Positions 54,811 to 63,772 of a DNA stretch of 64,000 nt are shown piece by piece. The notes under the pieces were generated by a model. The model made no database searches and was not told the DNA's origin. It saw only the letters and a program-made list of their open reading frames with translations. The position numbers were made by a program, and so were the translations under genes. Source of the DNA: Arthrobacter alpinus. GTDB lineage: Bacteria; Actinomycetota; Actinomycetes; Actinomycetales; Micrococcaceae. The stretch is taken from contig NZ_CP012677.1 in NCBI RefSeq assembly GCF_001294625.1, positions 3,162,001 through 3,226,000 on the forward strand, written 5' to 3'. Each line of letters opens with the position of its first letter. Within the stretch, counting starts at the first letter, position 1.

Positions 54811-54949
54811 AGCCGCGTTGCATGTGGCCGCGCTGGCAGCACGACGGCGTCACGCGCCGTTTTTTCGCGAACCAGTTCGCCTCGACTCCCGTATGACGAT
54901 TGGATCAGCGGGGCGTTTGTCCCGAACAGTTTCCTCGAGGGAGTACATC

Positions 54950-55255
54950 ATGGTCTTTGGACGACGCAACCGACCTTCCGTTTTACGGACAGTGGCCCGA
55001 ACCTCGGTCATTGCCGGCACCGCCACGGCCGCCAGCAATGCTGTGAACAACAAGGCGGCAAATCAGCAGGCTGCCGCGCAGCAACTGTTGGCCCAGCAAG
55101 CCCAGACACCTGCGTTCCCCGTTCCGGCGGCCGCACCTGTTGGGGCGCCGGTTGCGGTCTTGTTGGGAAAACTGGAACGTCTGGCCGCGCTGCACGCTTC
55201 CGGCGCCCTCTCGGATGCCGAATTTGCAGCAGTTAAAGCCTCAATCACCGGCTAG
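54950..55255 (+). CDS. Small SHOCT-domain protein
   Basis: A 101-residue protein: MVFGRRNRPSVLRTVARTSV, an Ala/Gln/Asn-rich linker with NKAANQQAAAQQLLAQQAQ, and a C-terminal SHOCT helix pair (LERLAALHASGALSDAEFAA). ATG 54950 has the SD GAGGGA at 8-nt spacing. The open frame extends back to 54719 inside the antiporter but is not coherent. Function is unknown. Confidence 0.8.
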   Translation: MVFGRRNRPSVLRTVARTSVIAGTATAASNAVNNKAANQQAAAQQLLAQQAQTPAFPVPAAAPVGAPVAVLLGKLERLAALHASGALSDAEFAAVKASITG

Positions 55256-55370
55256 CTCGTGGCGGGACTGCGGTGGTGGTCCCGTAATGTTCAACCGGGC
55301 CCTGAACATCCGCTAGACTTTTCTTGCAATGCGCGGCACAAAGGGGTTTCTCCCGATGGCATGCAACTTT

Positions 55371-55441
55371 GCGGGCGTAGCTCAATGGTAGAGCGCTAGC
55401 TTCCCAAGCTCGATACGCGGGTTCGATTCCCGTCGCCCGCT
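55371..55441 (+). tRNA. tRNA-Gly(CCC)
   Basis: Acceptor GCGGGCG/CGCCCGC, D arm GCTC...GAGC, anticodon loop TTCCCAA (anticodon CCC), T loop TTCGATT, discriminator T. No 3' CCA is encoded (TCC then G). The anticodon stem CTAGC/GCTCG has one mismatch (T28-C42). A terminator hairpin follows at 55464. Confidence 0.97.
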
Positions 55442-55463
55442 CCGTACGAGTAAGTGAGATATT

Positions 55464-55493
55464 GATGCCCCCGCTGTCCGCAGCGGGGGCATC
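55464..55493 (+). terminator. Intrinsic terminator after tRNA-Gly
   Basis: GATGCCCCCGCTG (55464-55476), loop TCCG, exact complement 55481-55493, then AGTTCTTT. A 13-bp GC-rich stem with a moderately T-rich tail. Confidence 0.85.
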
Positions 55494-55590
55494 AGTTCTT
55501 TCCCATGCCGGTGCGATCAGCGTTCGGGGGTGCACCGGTGCGTGTAGGGTCTGTTCAGGGGCCACGTTGGTTCCCTCGAGGGGAGCAACC

Positions 55591-56781
55591 ATGGGCCAGG
55601 ACCAGCAGTTACAAGCACAAAGCCAGCCGGCAGCCGGGCTGCGCCTGGGCGTTTTGGGTGCGTCGAGGAAGCCGGATGAGCGCCGCGCGGCCATCCACCC
55701 GGAGCATTTTCTTCGCATCGATGAGGCCTTGCGCCAGCGCATGACCCTGGAAACTGGCTACGGCGAACGCTTTGGGTACACCGATTCCGAGCTGGCACCA
55801 CTGGTGGGCGCCATCGCCTCACGGGCCCAGGTCATTGCCAACTCGGACGTGATCCTGCTCCCCAAGCCACAGGCCAGTGACCTTGGAGAATTCAGGGATG
55901 GTCAGGTCATGTGGGGTTGGCCGCACTGCGTCCAGGACCGCTCCATCACCCAGCTCTCCATCGACAAGAAGCTGACAGTTATTGCTTTTGAGGCCATGAA
56001 CCACTGGAACAGCGACGGCAGTTTTAGCCTGCACGTTTTCCACCTGAACAATGAGCTGGCCGGGTACAGTTCGGTGCTCCACGCCCTGGCGCTGACGGGG
56101 TCCACCGGCGACTACGGCCGCCGGCTCAAGGCCGTGGTGATTGGCTTTGGCGCCACGGCCCGCGGCGCCGTCACGGCCCTGAACGCCCTGGGCATCTCCG
56201 ACGTTCAGGTATTGACAAGCCGCAACGTGGCAGCCGTCGCCTCACCCATCCACTCCACAGCAATGGTGCAATTCGATTTCTCCCAGGAGTACCCCCACAA
56301 CGGAAATGTGATGTTGGACGACGGTGACGTCCCGTTGGCAGAGTTCCTGGCCGGGGCCGACATCGTCGTCAACTGCACCCTGCAGGATCCCAACGACCCC
56401 ATGATGTACCTGCGCGAAGCCGATCTGGGTGCGTTCCGCCGCGGCAGCCTGATCATCGACGTTTCCTGCGATGAGGGTATGGGCTTTAGTTGGGCCAGGA
56501 GCACCACGTTCACCGACCCAATCTTTCAGGTGGGCGATCACATCAACTACTACGCCGTTGATCACAGCCCCAGCTACCTCTGGAATTCCGCCACCTGGGA
56601 GATCAGCGAAAGCCTGCTGCCGTTCATTGAAACGGTCATGGCCGGCCCAGCCGCCTGGGCGGAGAATGAGACCATCTCCCGCGCCATTGAAATTCACGAC
56701 GGCGTCATCGTCAACCCTGCCATCCTTGAGTTCCAGGACCGTGCCGAAAGCTATCCGCACCTCCCGCTGGCTGGCGCGTAG
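55591..56781 (+). CDS. N5-(carboxyethyl)ornithine synthase-like dehydrogenase
   Basis: A 396-residue NAD(P)-dependent enzyme of the alanine dehydrogenase/CEOS family. The N-terminal domain LRLGVLGASRKPDERRAAIH has the substrate-binding Arg/Lys pattern; the Rossmann motif is VVIGFGATARGAVTALNALG near residue 190; VEFDFS and LIIDVSCDEGMGF follow. Length and order match carboxyethylornithine synthase, which reductively condenses pyruvate with ornithine; a related opine-type or alanine dehydrogenase activity cannot be excluded. ATG 55591 follows a strong SD (GAGGGGA). Convergent with a wrecked desaturase gene. Confidence 0.75.
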   Translation: MGQDQQLQAQSQPAAGLRLGVLGASRKPDERRAAIHPEHFLRIDEALRQRMTLETGYGERFGYTDSELAPLVGAIASRAQVIANSDVILLPKPQASDLGEFRDGQVMWGWPHCVQDRSITQLSIDKKLTVIAFEAMNHWNSDGSFSLHVFHLNNELAGYSSVLHALALTGSTGDYGRRLKAVVIGFGATARGAVTALNALGISDVQVLTSRNVAAVASPIHSTAMVQFDFSQEYPHNGNVMLDDGDVPLAEFLAGADIVVNCTLQDPNDPMMYLREADLGAFRRGSLIIDVSCDEGMGFSWARSTTFTDPIFQVGDHINYYAVDHSPSYLWNSATWEISESLLPFIETVMAGPAAWAENETISRAIEIHDGVIVNPAILEFQDRAESYPHLPLAGA

Positions 56782-56784
56782 GCG

Positions 56785-57400
56785 CCCAGGACCTTAGCGG
56801 TACTGGCGCACCTGCGGGCAGGCAAAGGGGTCAGCCGTGGAAAGCCCACCCGGTTGAGGTAGCTGACTACTATCCCGGACGACTGCAACAGCGAGGTCTC
56901 CGTGAAGCGAATGTTGTTGCTCGCACAGGCGTCATGGACCAAAGCGTTGGCCCGGCTCCCGGCCTCCAAGACCGGCATGCCATTGCGATTCGGGGCAAAG
57001 GACGTTCCGATGTAGAAGCCGAAGACCGCCATTTGCACCCCAAACCTGAACACCAACAAGGCGATCTCCACGGAGCGGAAACAAAAGAGTGCCCTGATGG
57101 CCGGTGATGACGGCTGCGAACCCGTGTTTGCCCGCAGCCCCCTCCTCGTGGAAGGCGACAACCCCCGTGTGGATGTCCGGGGCCTTGTCTTTCACCTTGG
57201 GATTCTGGTGGTGGGCGGTGTGCTTTTTCACCCACAGCTCGTGGCTCATGCCCACTAGCAGCGGCCCCCAACATCAGCAACAGTGCGGCGAATAGCGACA
57301 ACTATAATGTTCGACGCCGTCCCATGAGCCCTGCGGCACGTACCGTTTTCAGCAACCCGGCAGAGGACTTGACCACCGAGGTGCGCGGAGGTTGCGCACC
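56785..57400 (-). pseudogene. Remnant of a membrane fatty-acid (acyl-CoA) desaturase gene
   Basis: Three frames must be joined. From about 57400: SAGLLKTVRAAGLMGRRRTL, TAG at 57304-57302, then LSLFAALLLMLGAAAS. A second frame (57255-about 57060) has GMSHELWVKKHTAHHQNP, with a HxxHH histidine box, then KDKAPDIHTGVVAFHEEG. A third (about 57040-56790) has MAVFGFYIGTSFAPNRNGMP, then jumps to NNIRFTETSLLQSSGIVVSY and LNRVGFP. The order is that of an acyl-lipid/CoA desaturase, but the last histidine box (QVEHH) is deleted. A stop, at least two frame changes and a deletion show a dead gene. Confidence 0.8.
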
Positions 57401-57475
57401 GGGGTGCGCCCAGAAGTGATGGGTGAGCTGATCGAGTTTTGTATGGTGTCACCGGCGGGTCAGCCACACACCTGC

Positions 57476-58837
57476 CTACACCGGTTCCTGCCCGGTAGCC
57501 CGCGGCACGATGAACACTAGGCGACGGGCGCTGCGCAGGTTCACCTTGAGCGTCAGCTGGCCGCGCTTGGCCAGGACCAGACCAATCACGACGGCTGCCA
57601 GCGCCGGCATGCCACCAGCAACCAGCATGGCCCACTGCACCCCCCAATGTTCGGCCAACCAGCCCATGAGCGGTCCGCCCAAGGCCTGGCCGCCGATGAG
57701 CACCATGATGTACAGGCTCATGACCCGGCCGCGGATCGACACGTTCGTGGACATTTGCACCAGTTGGTTTGCGCTGGTCAGAAACAGCAATGAACAAAAA
57801 CCGGCCACCACCATGACCGCCCCAAAGGACGCCATGCTCGGAGCCGTGGAGGCAATCATCAACACCACCCCATAGGCGCCGGCGGCCATCATGACTGAGC
57901 GCAACCGCAGCGTGGCGAACCTGGTGGAAGCCAGCGCCCCGCCCAGCGCCCCGAGCGCAACGAGAGTGTTCAACAGACCGTAGCCTCCGGCACCGACGTC
58001 GAACACGTTGTTGGCGTAGGCGGCCATCAGCACGGCAAGGCTCAACCCAAATACCGCAAAGACGGCGGCCATGATGGCGGGAAAGACGATGGTTGGCTTG
58101 TGCAAGGCATACCGGACACCTTCCATCAGCTGGCCCTTGGCACGCTTCACCGGCGGCATTTGCACCAGTTCATTGGCGCGGATCCGCGACAAAGAGATAA
58201 CCGTGATGGTGCAGGCCAGCGCATTCGCGGCGAAGGCCCAGCCCCCGCCCACAGCCATGATCAGCACGCCGCTGACGGCCGGGCCCACCATGCCGCCCAT
58301 TTGGAAGATGGAGGAGTTCAAGCTGATGGCGTTGCGTAGTTGCCGCGGTCCCACGAGTTCGTTGACGAAGACCTGGCGGGCAGGCTGGTCCGCCACCACC
58401 ACCAGACCCAGGACAAAGGCGATGACGTAGATATGCCAGACCTCAAGGTGCCCGGTGAGCGCCAGGACCGCCATGATGGCGGCCAGAATCCCCGCGGCGC
58501 TTTGGCTGATCATCAGGATCAGGCGCTTGGAGTACCTGTCGGCCAGGATGCCTCCCAGCGGCATGAGTACAAGGGAGGGGATGAATTGCATGAAGACGGT
58601 AATGCCGACGGCGGTCACCGAACCGGAAAGTTCCAGCACCATCCAGTCCTGGGCCACCCGTTGCATCCACACTGCAATGACCGCCAGCAGGTTTGCGGAG
58701 GCAAAGATGCGGTAGTTGCGGATCTTCAGCGAGGAAAATGTCTGGTTCCACGGCGGGCGCGTTGTGACCGTGTTCAAGGGGGCGGTGTGGGTGGCGGATG
58801 GCTGGGCAGCATGCTGGGTTGCTGGTGGGGGCGTCAA
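57476..58837 (-). CDS. MFS efflux transporter, EntS/MFS_3 type
   Basis: This 453-residue protein has 12 predicted membrane helices: QRVAQDWMVLELSGSVTAVG, MPLGGILADRYSKRLIL (A-motif loop) and QPARQVFVNELVGPRQLRNA, the pattern of EntS-like/MFS_3 exporters. The N-terminus is Pro/Thr-rich. A TTG start at 58837 with AGGA 8 nt before it is used. It is divergent from a LysR regulator and separated from it by 110 bp, so it is probably controlled by that regulator. Substrate unknown. Confidence 0.87.
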   Translation of the reverse strand: MTPPPATQHAAQPSATHTAPLNTVTTRPPWNQTFSSLKIRNYRIFASANLLAVIAVWMQRVAQDWMVLELSGSVTAVGITVFMQFIPSLVLMPLGGILADRYSKRLILMISQSAAGILAAIMAVLALTGHLEVWHIYVIAFVLGLVVVADQPARQVFVNELVGPRQLRNAISLNSSIFQMGGMVGPAVSGVLIMAVGGGWAFAANALACTITVISLSRIRANELVQMPPVKRAKGQLMEGVRYALHKPTIVFPAIMAAVFAVFGLSLAVLMAAYANNVFDVGAGGYGLLNTLVALGALGGALASTRFATLRLRSVMMAAGAYGVVLMIASTAPSMASFGAVMVVAGFCSLLFLTSANQLVQMSTNVSIRGRVMSLYIMVLIGGQALGGPLMGWLAEHWGVQWAMLVAGGMPALAAVVIGLVLAKRGQLTLKVNLRSARRLVFIVPRATGQEPV

Positions 58838-58930
58838 CGCGATGGTCCTGTGGCTTGTGGGGTGGGTTTGAGCTATTTCAACCCTAGGCCGGGCAAGTCC
58901 ATACAGAAAGAGTATGGTGACTATAAGTAG

Positions 58931-58947
58931 TATTACGTTCTGTAATA
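58931..58947. promoter_or_regulatory. LysR-type operator (inverted repeat)
   Basis: TATTAC (58931-58936), spacer GTTCT, GTAATA (58942-58947): a T-N11-A type box between the divergent MFS and LysR genes, ending at the first possible start codon of the LysR gene. Confidence 0.6.
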
Positions 58948-59841
58948 GTGAGGCGGAAAACCGGCGTGCATGACTCCCCTACCTTTGACCCCGCGCAGCT
59001 CAAGAGCTTTTTGGCCGTGGCCGAAACCAGGAACTTCACCCGCGCCGCCGAACGCCTGCGCGTCAGCCAACCCACGGTCAGCCAGCACGTCCGCAAGCTG
59101 GAGCAGGCGGCCGGGCGGATCCTGGTGGCCCGGGACACCCGCGAGGTCAGACTGACGGACAACGGTGACGCGATGGCCGGCTTTGCCCGCACCATCCTGG
59201 CGGCCAACGACGCCGCCACCCGCTACTTTTCCGGCGCCGCCATGCGCGGGCGCCTGCGCTTTGGCACCGCCGACGATCTGGCCATCACCGGGCTCCCGCG
59301 CATCTTGCGCGAGTTCCGCCAGCTGTACCCGCAAATTAATCTGGAACTCACCGTCAGCCAAAGCGACCAGCTGCACCGCCGGCTCAAGTCGGGGGCCCTG
59401 GACCTGGTGTTCGTGAAATGGGTATCCGGGGCGCAGGAAGGCGAAGTGGTCAAGCAAGACACGTTCGCCTGGGTGGGGCTGGAGGAAACGGTGCTGGAAC
59501 CGGGCGCACCCGTGCCGGTCATCGTGTACCCGGCACCGAGCCTGAGCCGAAAATTGGCCCTCGACGCCCTTGAGCGGGCCGGAAAGACCTGGCGGGTCAC
59601 GTGCACCACCAAGCAGATCAGCGGGGTCCTCGCAGCGGTACGTGCGGGGATCGGCATCGCCGCCATGCCGACGTCGTTGGTTCCCGATGACCTGAAGATC
59701 ATCACGAAACGCTTTGCCCTGCCCCCTGTGGGAGACGTCGACTTCACGCTGATCCGCAACCCACTGGCCAACACTGAGGTTGTCGACGCCCTGACGCGGG
59801 CCATCATGGGACGCAAGCTCACACCGCTGGGCAGGAGGTAA
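58948..59841 (+). CDS. LysR-family transcriptional regulator
   Basis: A 297-residue regulator. The winged helix spans residues 12-70 (LKSFLAVAETRNFTRAAERL, RVSQPTVSQHVRKLEQAAG); the effector domain begins near 95 (GRLRFGTADDLAITGLPRIL). It likely controls the divergent MFS gene and itself. GTG 58948 abuts an inverted repeat; GTG 58966 is a plausible alternative start, six codons in. The effector is unknown. Confidence 0.9.
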   Translation: MRRKTGVHDSPTFDPAQLKSFLAVAETRNFTRAAERLRVSQPTVSQHVRKLEQAAGRILVARDTREVRLTDNGDAMAGFARTILAANDAATRYFSGAAMRGRLRFGTADDLAITGLPRILREFRQLYPQINLELTVSQSDQLHRRLKSGALDLVFVKWVSGAQEGEVVKQDTFAWVGLEETVLEPGAPVPVIVYPAPSLSRKLALDALERAGKTWRVTCTTKQISGVLAAVRAGIGIAAMPTSLVPDDLKIITKRFALPPVGDVDFTLIRNPLANTEVVDALTRAIMGRKLTPLGRR

Positions 59842-59885
59842 CGCACAGCCCGTGGGCGTGCGGGCAGCGGTAGACTTGTCTGGTT

Positions 59886-60302
59886 ATGATGCGAACCATG
59901 TTTAAGTCCAAGATCCACCGTGCCACCGTAACCCACGCCGACCTGCACTACGTCGGCTCCGTCACCGTTGACGCGGACCTTCTGGACGCCGCCGACATCC
60001 TTCCGGGCGAGCTCGTTTCCATTGTGGACGTCACCAACGGTGCACGCCTGGAAACGTACACGATTGCCGGCGAGCGCGGCTCCGGCGTCATCGGCATCAA
60101 CGGTGCCGCCGCGCATCTGGTCGATGTTGGCGATCTGGTCATTCTTATGACCTATGCCCAAATGAACGACGCCGAGGCCCGCGCCTTTGTGCCCACGGTG
60201 GTCCACGTGAATACCGCCAACACGATCGTCAAGCTGGGTAGCGACCCCGCCGAGGCCGTCACAGACGGGCTCTTGCGCCCCGTCCTGGCACAACACCGCT
60301 AA
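59886..60302 (+). CDS. panD: Aspartate 1-decarboxylase proenzyme
   Basis: A 138-residue pyruvoyl enzyme making beta-alanine for pantothenate. Self-cleavage occurs at Gly24-Ser25 in [18 protein letters not shown]; numbering agrees with E. coli PanD from its start, which supports ATG 59886 over ATG 59889. [21 protein letters not shown] is the other conserved block. TAGACT (59871-59876) precedes the ATG by 9 nt. Single gene followed by an AEC transporter after 58 bp. Confidence 0.96.
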   Translation: MMRTMFKSKIHRATVTHADLHYVGSVTVDADLLDAADILPGELVSIVDVTNGARLETYTIAGERGSGVIGINGAAAHLVDVGDLVILMTYAQMNDAEARAFVPTVVHVNTANTIVKLGSDPAEAVTDGLLRPVLAQHR

Positions 60303-60360
60303 ACCCCACCTATAGGGTGGGAAGCGTGTCACCAACCAACGTTCCTGCCACGGAGGCGCC

Positions 60361-61287
60361 GTGCTAGCCGTCATCGAGGGCTTCTCCGTCGTCTGGCTCG
60401 TCATTTTGGTGGGCTTGTTCGTGGGCCGAACGAAGGTGCTGGGCGAGAACGCACAAGTTGTCCTGAGTAGACTCTCTTTCTTCGTGGCCAGCCCTGCCTT
60501 GCTGGTGGGGACCTTGGGCCGGGCCAACCTAACGACGATTTTCGCTGAACCCCTTTTGGTGGCCGCTATCAGTGCGGTCTTCACGGCCGGCGTGTTCTTG
60601 CTGATCACCAAACTTTGGCTCAAACGCCCGCTTGCCGAGGCGCTGCTTGGAGCTATGTCCTCTTCGACGGCCAACGCCGCCAACCTTGGCATCCCCATCG
60701 CCGCTTATGTCCTAGGTGATGCCGCACTCATTGCTCCCGTGCTTGTTTTCCAGCTGGCTTTCTACACGCCCTGCTATTTGCTGCTGCTGGACAGCCTCAC
60801 GAGCGGGCGCAGGGCCACCCCGTGGCGTGTGGTGCTGCAGATTTTCCGCAACCCCATGATCCTTGCCACCGCGGCGGGGCTCATTTTGGCCGCCACCGGC
60901 TGGACGCTGCCGGATCTGCTCGCCGAACCCATCCATTTGATCGGCGGTGCGGCGATCCCCGCGATTCTCATGGCCTTTGGCATGTCACTGGGCGCCAACA
61001 AGCCGCTGTCGGCAGCGGATGGGCGGCGCGCCGACATCTTGCTGGCCACCGGGTTCAAGCTGGTGGTGCACCCGTGCGCCGCCTTCCTGCTGGGACACGT
61101 CGCGCTGGGCATGGACGGGCCCGCACTTTTTGCTGTTGTGGTGACTGCGGCCCTCCCAACGGCCCAAAACGTTTACGTGACGGCGCAGCGCTACCAGGTT
61201 GGCGTTGCTGCGGCCAAGGACACGGTGCTGATAACTACCATCCTGGCCATCCCGGCCATGTTCGCGGTGGCATTCTTGCTGGGTTGA
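60361..61287 (+). CDS. AEC-family (auxin efflux carrier-type) transporter
   Basis: A 308-residue membrane protein with about 10 helices. SVVWLVILVGLFVGRTKVLG at the start, SSSTANAANLGIPIAAYVLG near residue 105 and TAALPTAQNVYVTAQRY near 265 are AEC/MdcF-type motifs with the helix-breaking Asn-Pro/Ala-Gln. Bacterial members move organic acids such as malate or malonate. GTG 60361 has the SD GGAGG 4-8 nt upstream. Substrate unknown. Confidence 0.88.
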   Translation: MLAVIEGFSVVWLVILVGLFVGRTKVLGENAQVVLSRLSFFVASPALLVGTLGRANLTTIFAEPLLVAAISAVFTAGVFLLITKLWLKRPLAEALLGAMSSSTANAANLGIPIAAYVLGDAALIAPVLVFQLAFYTPCYLLLLDSLTSGRRATPWRVVLQIFRNPMILATAAGLILAATGWTLPDLLAEPIHLIGGAAIPAILMAFGMSLGANKPLSAADGRRADILLATGFKLVVHPCAAFLLGHVALGMDGPALFAVVVTAALPTAQNVYVTAQRYQVGVAAAKDTVLITTILAIPAMFAVAFLLG

Positions 61288-61374
61288 GCTTCTCTTCCAT
61301 TTCTAGAACATATATTCGTGAATTTTATCATCTTATCTATTGACATGGTCTATGTATACGAGAAGAATGATGGT

Positions 61375-63492
61375 ATGAGCAGTCGGGCGAATGACCCCGG
61401 ACGCCGGGGTGGCGACACCACCACACTGGATGTGGCGGCACTCATCTCTGCGATTACCCTTCCCCCCATTGAACGCTTCGGCGCTGACAGCGCTCTCCTT
61501 ACCGGCCTTCCTGCCTATACGCCGTGCCCGGTCCCGAACCCGGAACCCTTGTCGCGCGTTCTGGTTGCGCGAAGCGTGTATGACAATGCCGTTGAGGCTC
61601 TCGCGGCGCTAAAACGGCTGGAGGACGCCACGGCTGCGTGCCGGGCAGCGCTCATTGACAGGCTCATGGGCGCCGCGTTTGTCGAAGGCACCTCTCTGGC
61701 ATTGGATCGTTGGCAATCCGGGATGTCAGAGCAGTCGGCACGGACTGAGATCGCCGCCGTGCTCTGTATTCCAGAAGGCACTGCCACCACCATGGTTCGT
61801 CACGCCACCGAACTGGTGGGATCGCACCCAGCCACGCGAGACGCTTTGGCCGCGGGAAAATTGTCCTGGCGGCATGTTGGAACAGTCATTGACGAAACCG
61901 ACACTCTCTCTCAAACCCCCGGCATGACCCCGGAGGATCTACACGATTTCGAGCAGCACCTCCTGAAACTGGCGCCGGGGTCAACTGCCACGAGGTTCAA
62001 GTCGAAGGCCCGCCGCCTGCGCGAAGGTACCCACCCGGAATCGCTGCCCGTGCGTTCGAAGGAGGCGATCTTGGCGCGGGCCATGACCATGGAGCCTGGC
62101 CGTGACGGCATGTCATGGCTGACCCTGCACCTCCCCGCGCCCGCGGCGGAGGGCGTCTGGGTCCACTGCACCCGGCTGGCACGCAAACTCCAATGCCCCG
62201 ACGAGAACCGCACCCTTGCCCAATTGCGCATCGACGTCGCTGCGGCACTGCTACTGGGCCAATCACCCATAGACCAATCCAAGGCGGGCCAATCGACCCT
62301 GGGCCAGCATCGCCTCACGGCCCCACTCGGAGAGGGGCGCTCCGACGGCGCACCCGACGACGGACACTTCGACGACGTGAGCTTCGTTGGCGCCGCCCGC
62401 GGCAGTGGCGGCGTTGACCCTGGCGCTGTCAGCACTTTCGGAGGCGACCCCCTCCAGGGCGACCCCCTCCATGGTGCCGCCGTCCGGGGCGCCGGCGCTA
62501 TAGGCGCTGTCGGAGCTGTCGGAGCTGTCGGCGCTGATCCCGACGGAGATGAAGGCGCGCCCTTTGATCCGGCCCCCTGGGATTTATCAAAGAAAAGTTC
62601 ATTCGGCGATTGGCCCGACTCCCCCATTCTCAAGGGGATCCGGATGGCTGCCCCTGGGTATCTGGACGGTGTGGTCGATGGAATTCCGGAGGACCCGATG
62701 CAGGACTACTTGGACATGCTGGCCGCCACCCGTGCTGGAAAGGTCATCACGGAGCCTCCGCTTCCCGAGGCCCAGATCCTTCTCACAGTCCCCGTTCTCG
62801 GAGCCCTGGGAATTACCAATGAACCCGCCGAACTCATCGGATACGGACCAATACCGGAAACCACTGCCCGGAAACTACTAGCAAATTCCAGCACCTTCCT
62901 GCGGCTATTCACCGATCCCATCACCAATGAGCCACTTGAGATGAACCCTGACAGGTACAGGGTCCGCGAGTCAGAGCGTGCCGTGCTTCGCGCCATGGCG
63001 CAGACCTGCTATTTTCCCAACTGCACCGGCCCTGTCCTGGTCACCGAGCTGGACCACGTCCAAGCATGGGAAATTGGTGGGAAATCCACACCTGACAACC
63101 AAAGACCCGCGTGTGCACGGCACCATGCCCTCAAACATTTCAGGGACGACAAGGACAAACATGGCCGCTCCCGCCGTGACCGGGATCCGGATCGGGCAGG
63201 TATCCGGCTCCGCGGATGGAAACCTTCCACCACACCCGACGGCCGGATCAACTGGCAATCTCCCTCCGGCCGCGTGCATCCAGGCCCGCCGAGGGAACTG
63301 CGGCCACCTGCCTACCCGAAATGGCTCAAGAAGAAGATCGCCAGGGCCCTTCACCCCACCCGTGTGCCACCCGCAGTACCGCCAAGCAGCGCCCGGACAA
63401 GCAGTGCCCAACCAAGCAGCGCCCCGCCGAGCATCATCGAGCTGATCCTGGCCGGGAAGCATGTCGAATACCGCCGCCCTGAGCATAGGTAG
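61375..63492 (+). CDS. DUF222 / HNH-endonuclease domain protein
   Basis: This 705-residue protein has a DUF222 region at about 50-260 (ALDRWQSGMSEQSARTEIAA, AAGKLSWRHVGTVIDETDTL), a variable low-complexity insert at about 300-400 with repeated GQS, GDPLQ/GDPLH and GAVGAV words, and an HNH domain at about 540-600 (CYFPNCTGPVLVTELDHVQA, then NQRPACARHHALKHF, with the zinc-type Cys residues). The family includes the multi-copy 13E12 proteins of mycobacteria. Function is unproved. ATG 61375 is preferred: TTGACA (61340-61345), 17 bp, AAGAAT (61363-61368), 6 nt, ATG. The upstream 57 bases are AT-rich. Confidence 0.85.
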   Translation: MSSRANDPGRRGGDTTTLDVAALISAITLPPIERFGADSALLTGLPAYTPCPVPNPEPLSRVLVARSVYDNAVEALAALKRLEDATAACRAALIDRLMGAAFVEGTSLALDRWQSGMSEQSARTEIAAVLCIPEGTATTMVRHATELVGSHPATRDALAAGKLSWRHVGTVIDETDTLSQTPGMTPEDLHDFEQHLLKLAPGSTATRFKSKARRLREGTHPESLPVRSKEAILARAMTMEPGRDGMSWLTLHLPAPAAEGVWVHCTRLARKLQCPDENRTLAQLRIDVAAALLLGQSPIDQSKAGQSTLGQHRLTAPLGEGRSDGAPDDGHFDDVSFVGAARGSGGVDPGAVSTFGGDPLQGDPLHGAAVRGAGAIGAVGAVGAVGADPDGDEGAPFDPAPWDLSKKSSFGDWPDSPILKGIRMAAPGYLDGVVDGIPEDPMQDYLDMLAATRAGKVITEPPLPEAQILLTVPVLGALGITNEPAELIGYGPIPETTARKLLANSSTFLRLFTDPITNEPLEMNPDRYRVRESERAVLRAMAQTCYFPNCTGPVLVTELDHVQAWEIGGKSTPDNQRPACARHHALKHFRDDKDKHGRSRRDRDPDRAGIRLRGWKPSTTPDGRINWQSPSGRVHPGPPRELRPPAYPKWLKKKIARALHPTRVPPAVPPSSARTSSAQPSSAPPSIIELILAGKHVEYRRPEHR

Positions 63493-63772
63493 CCGCCGGC
63501 GGCGCGGCCGGATCAAATGTCAGGAATGGCAGGAATGCCAGGGGACTATGCCGTGATGGCCTCGGAAATTCGTTGCCGCGATCGCCCCACCGCCTAGAGT
63601 GCCATGGATGGTTACGGGGATTAAAACACGCACGTTTGAGCAGTCGCAGATTCTCGTGAAGTGGTTGCGTCACGAAATCCGGATGGGCGCGATCAGCGTG
63701 ATATTCTTTGACCCGCTATACAGGGGCCCGCTGGGCCGCGCCTGAGCTCCCTTCAGAAAGTACCACTTGGTC
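63493..63772. other. Intergenic stretch without recognised genes
   Basis: No frame with family character or clear start signal was found here. TTTGACC at 63708-63714 resembles a -35 box, but a matching -10 is not clear. Confidence 0.5.
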
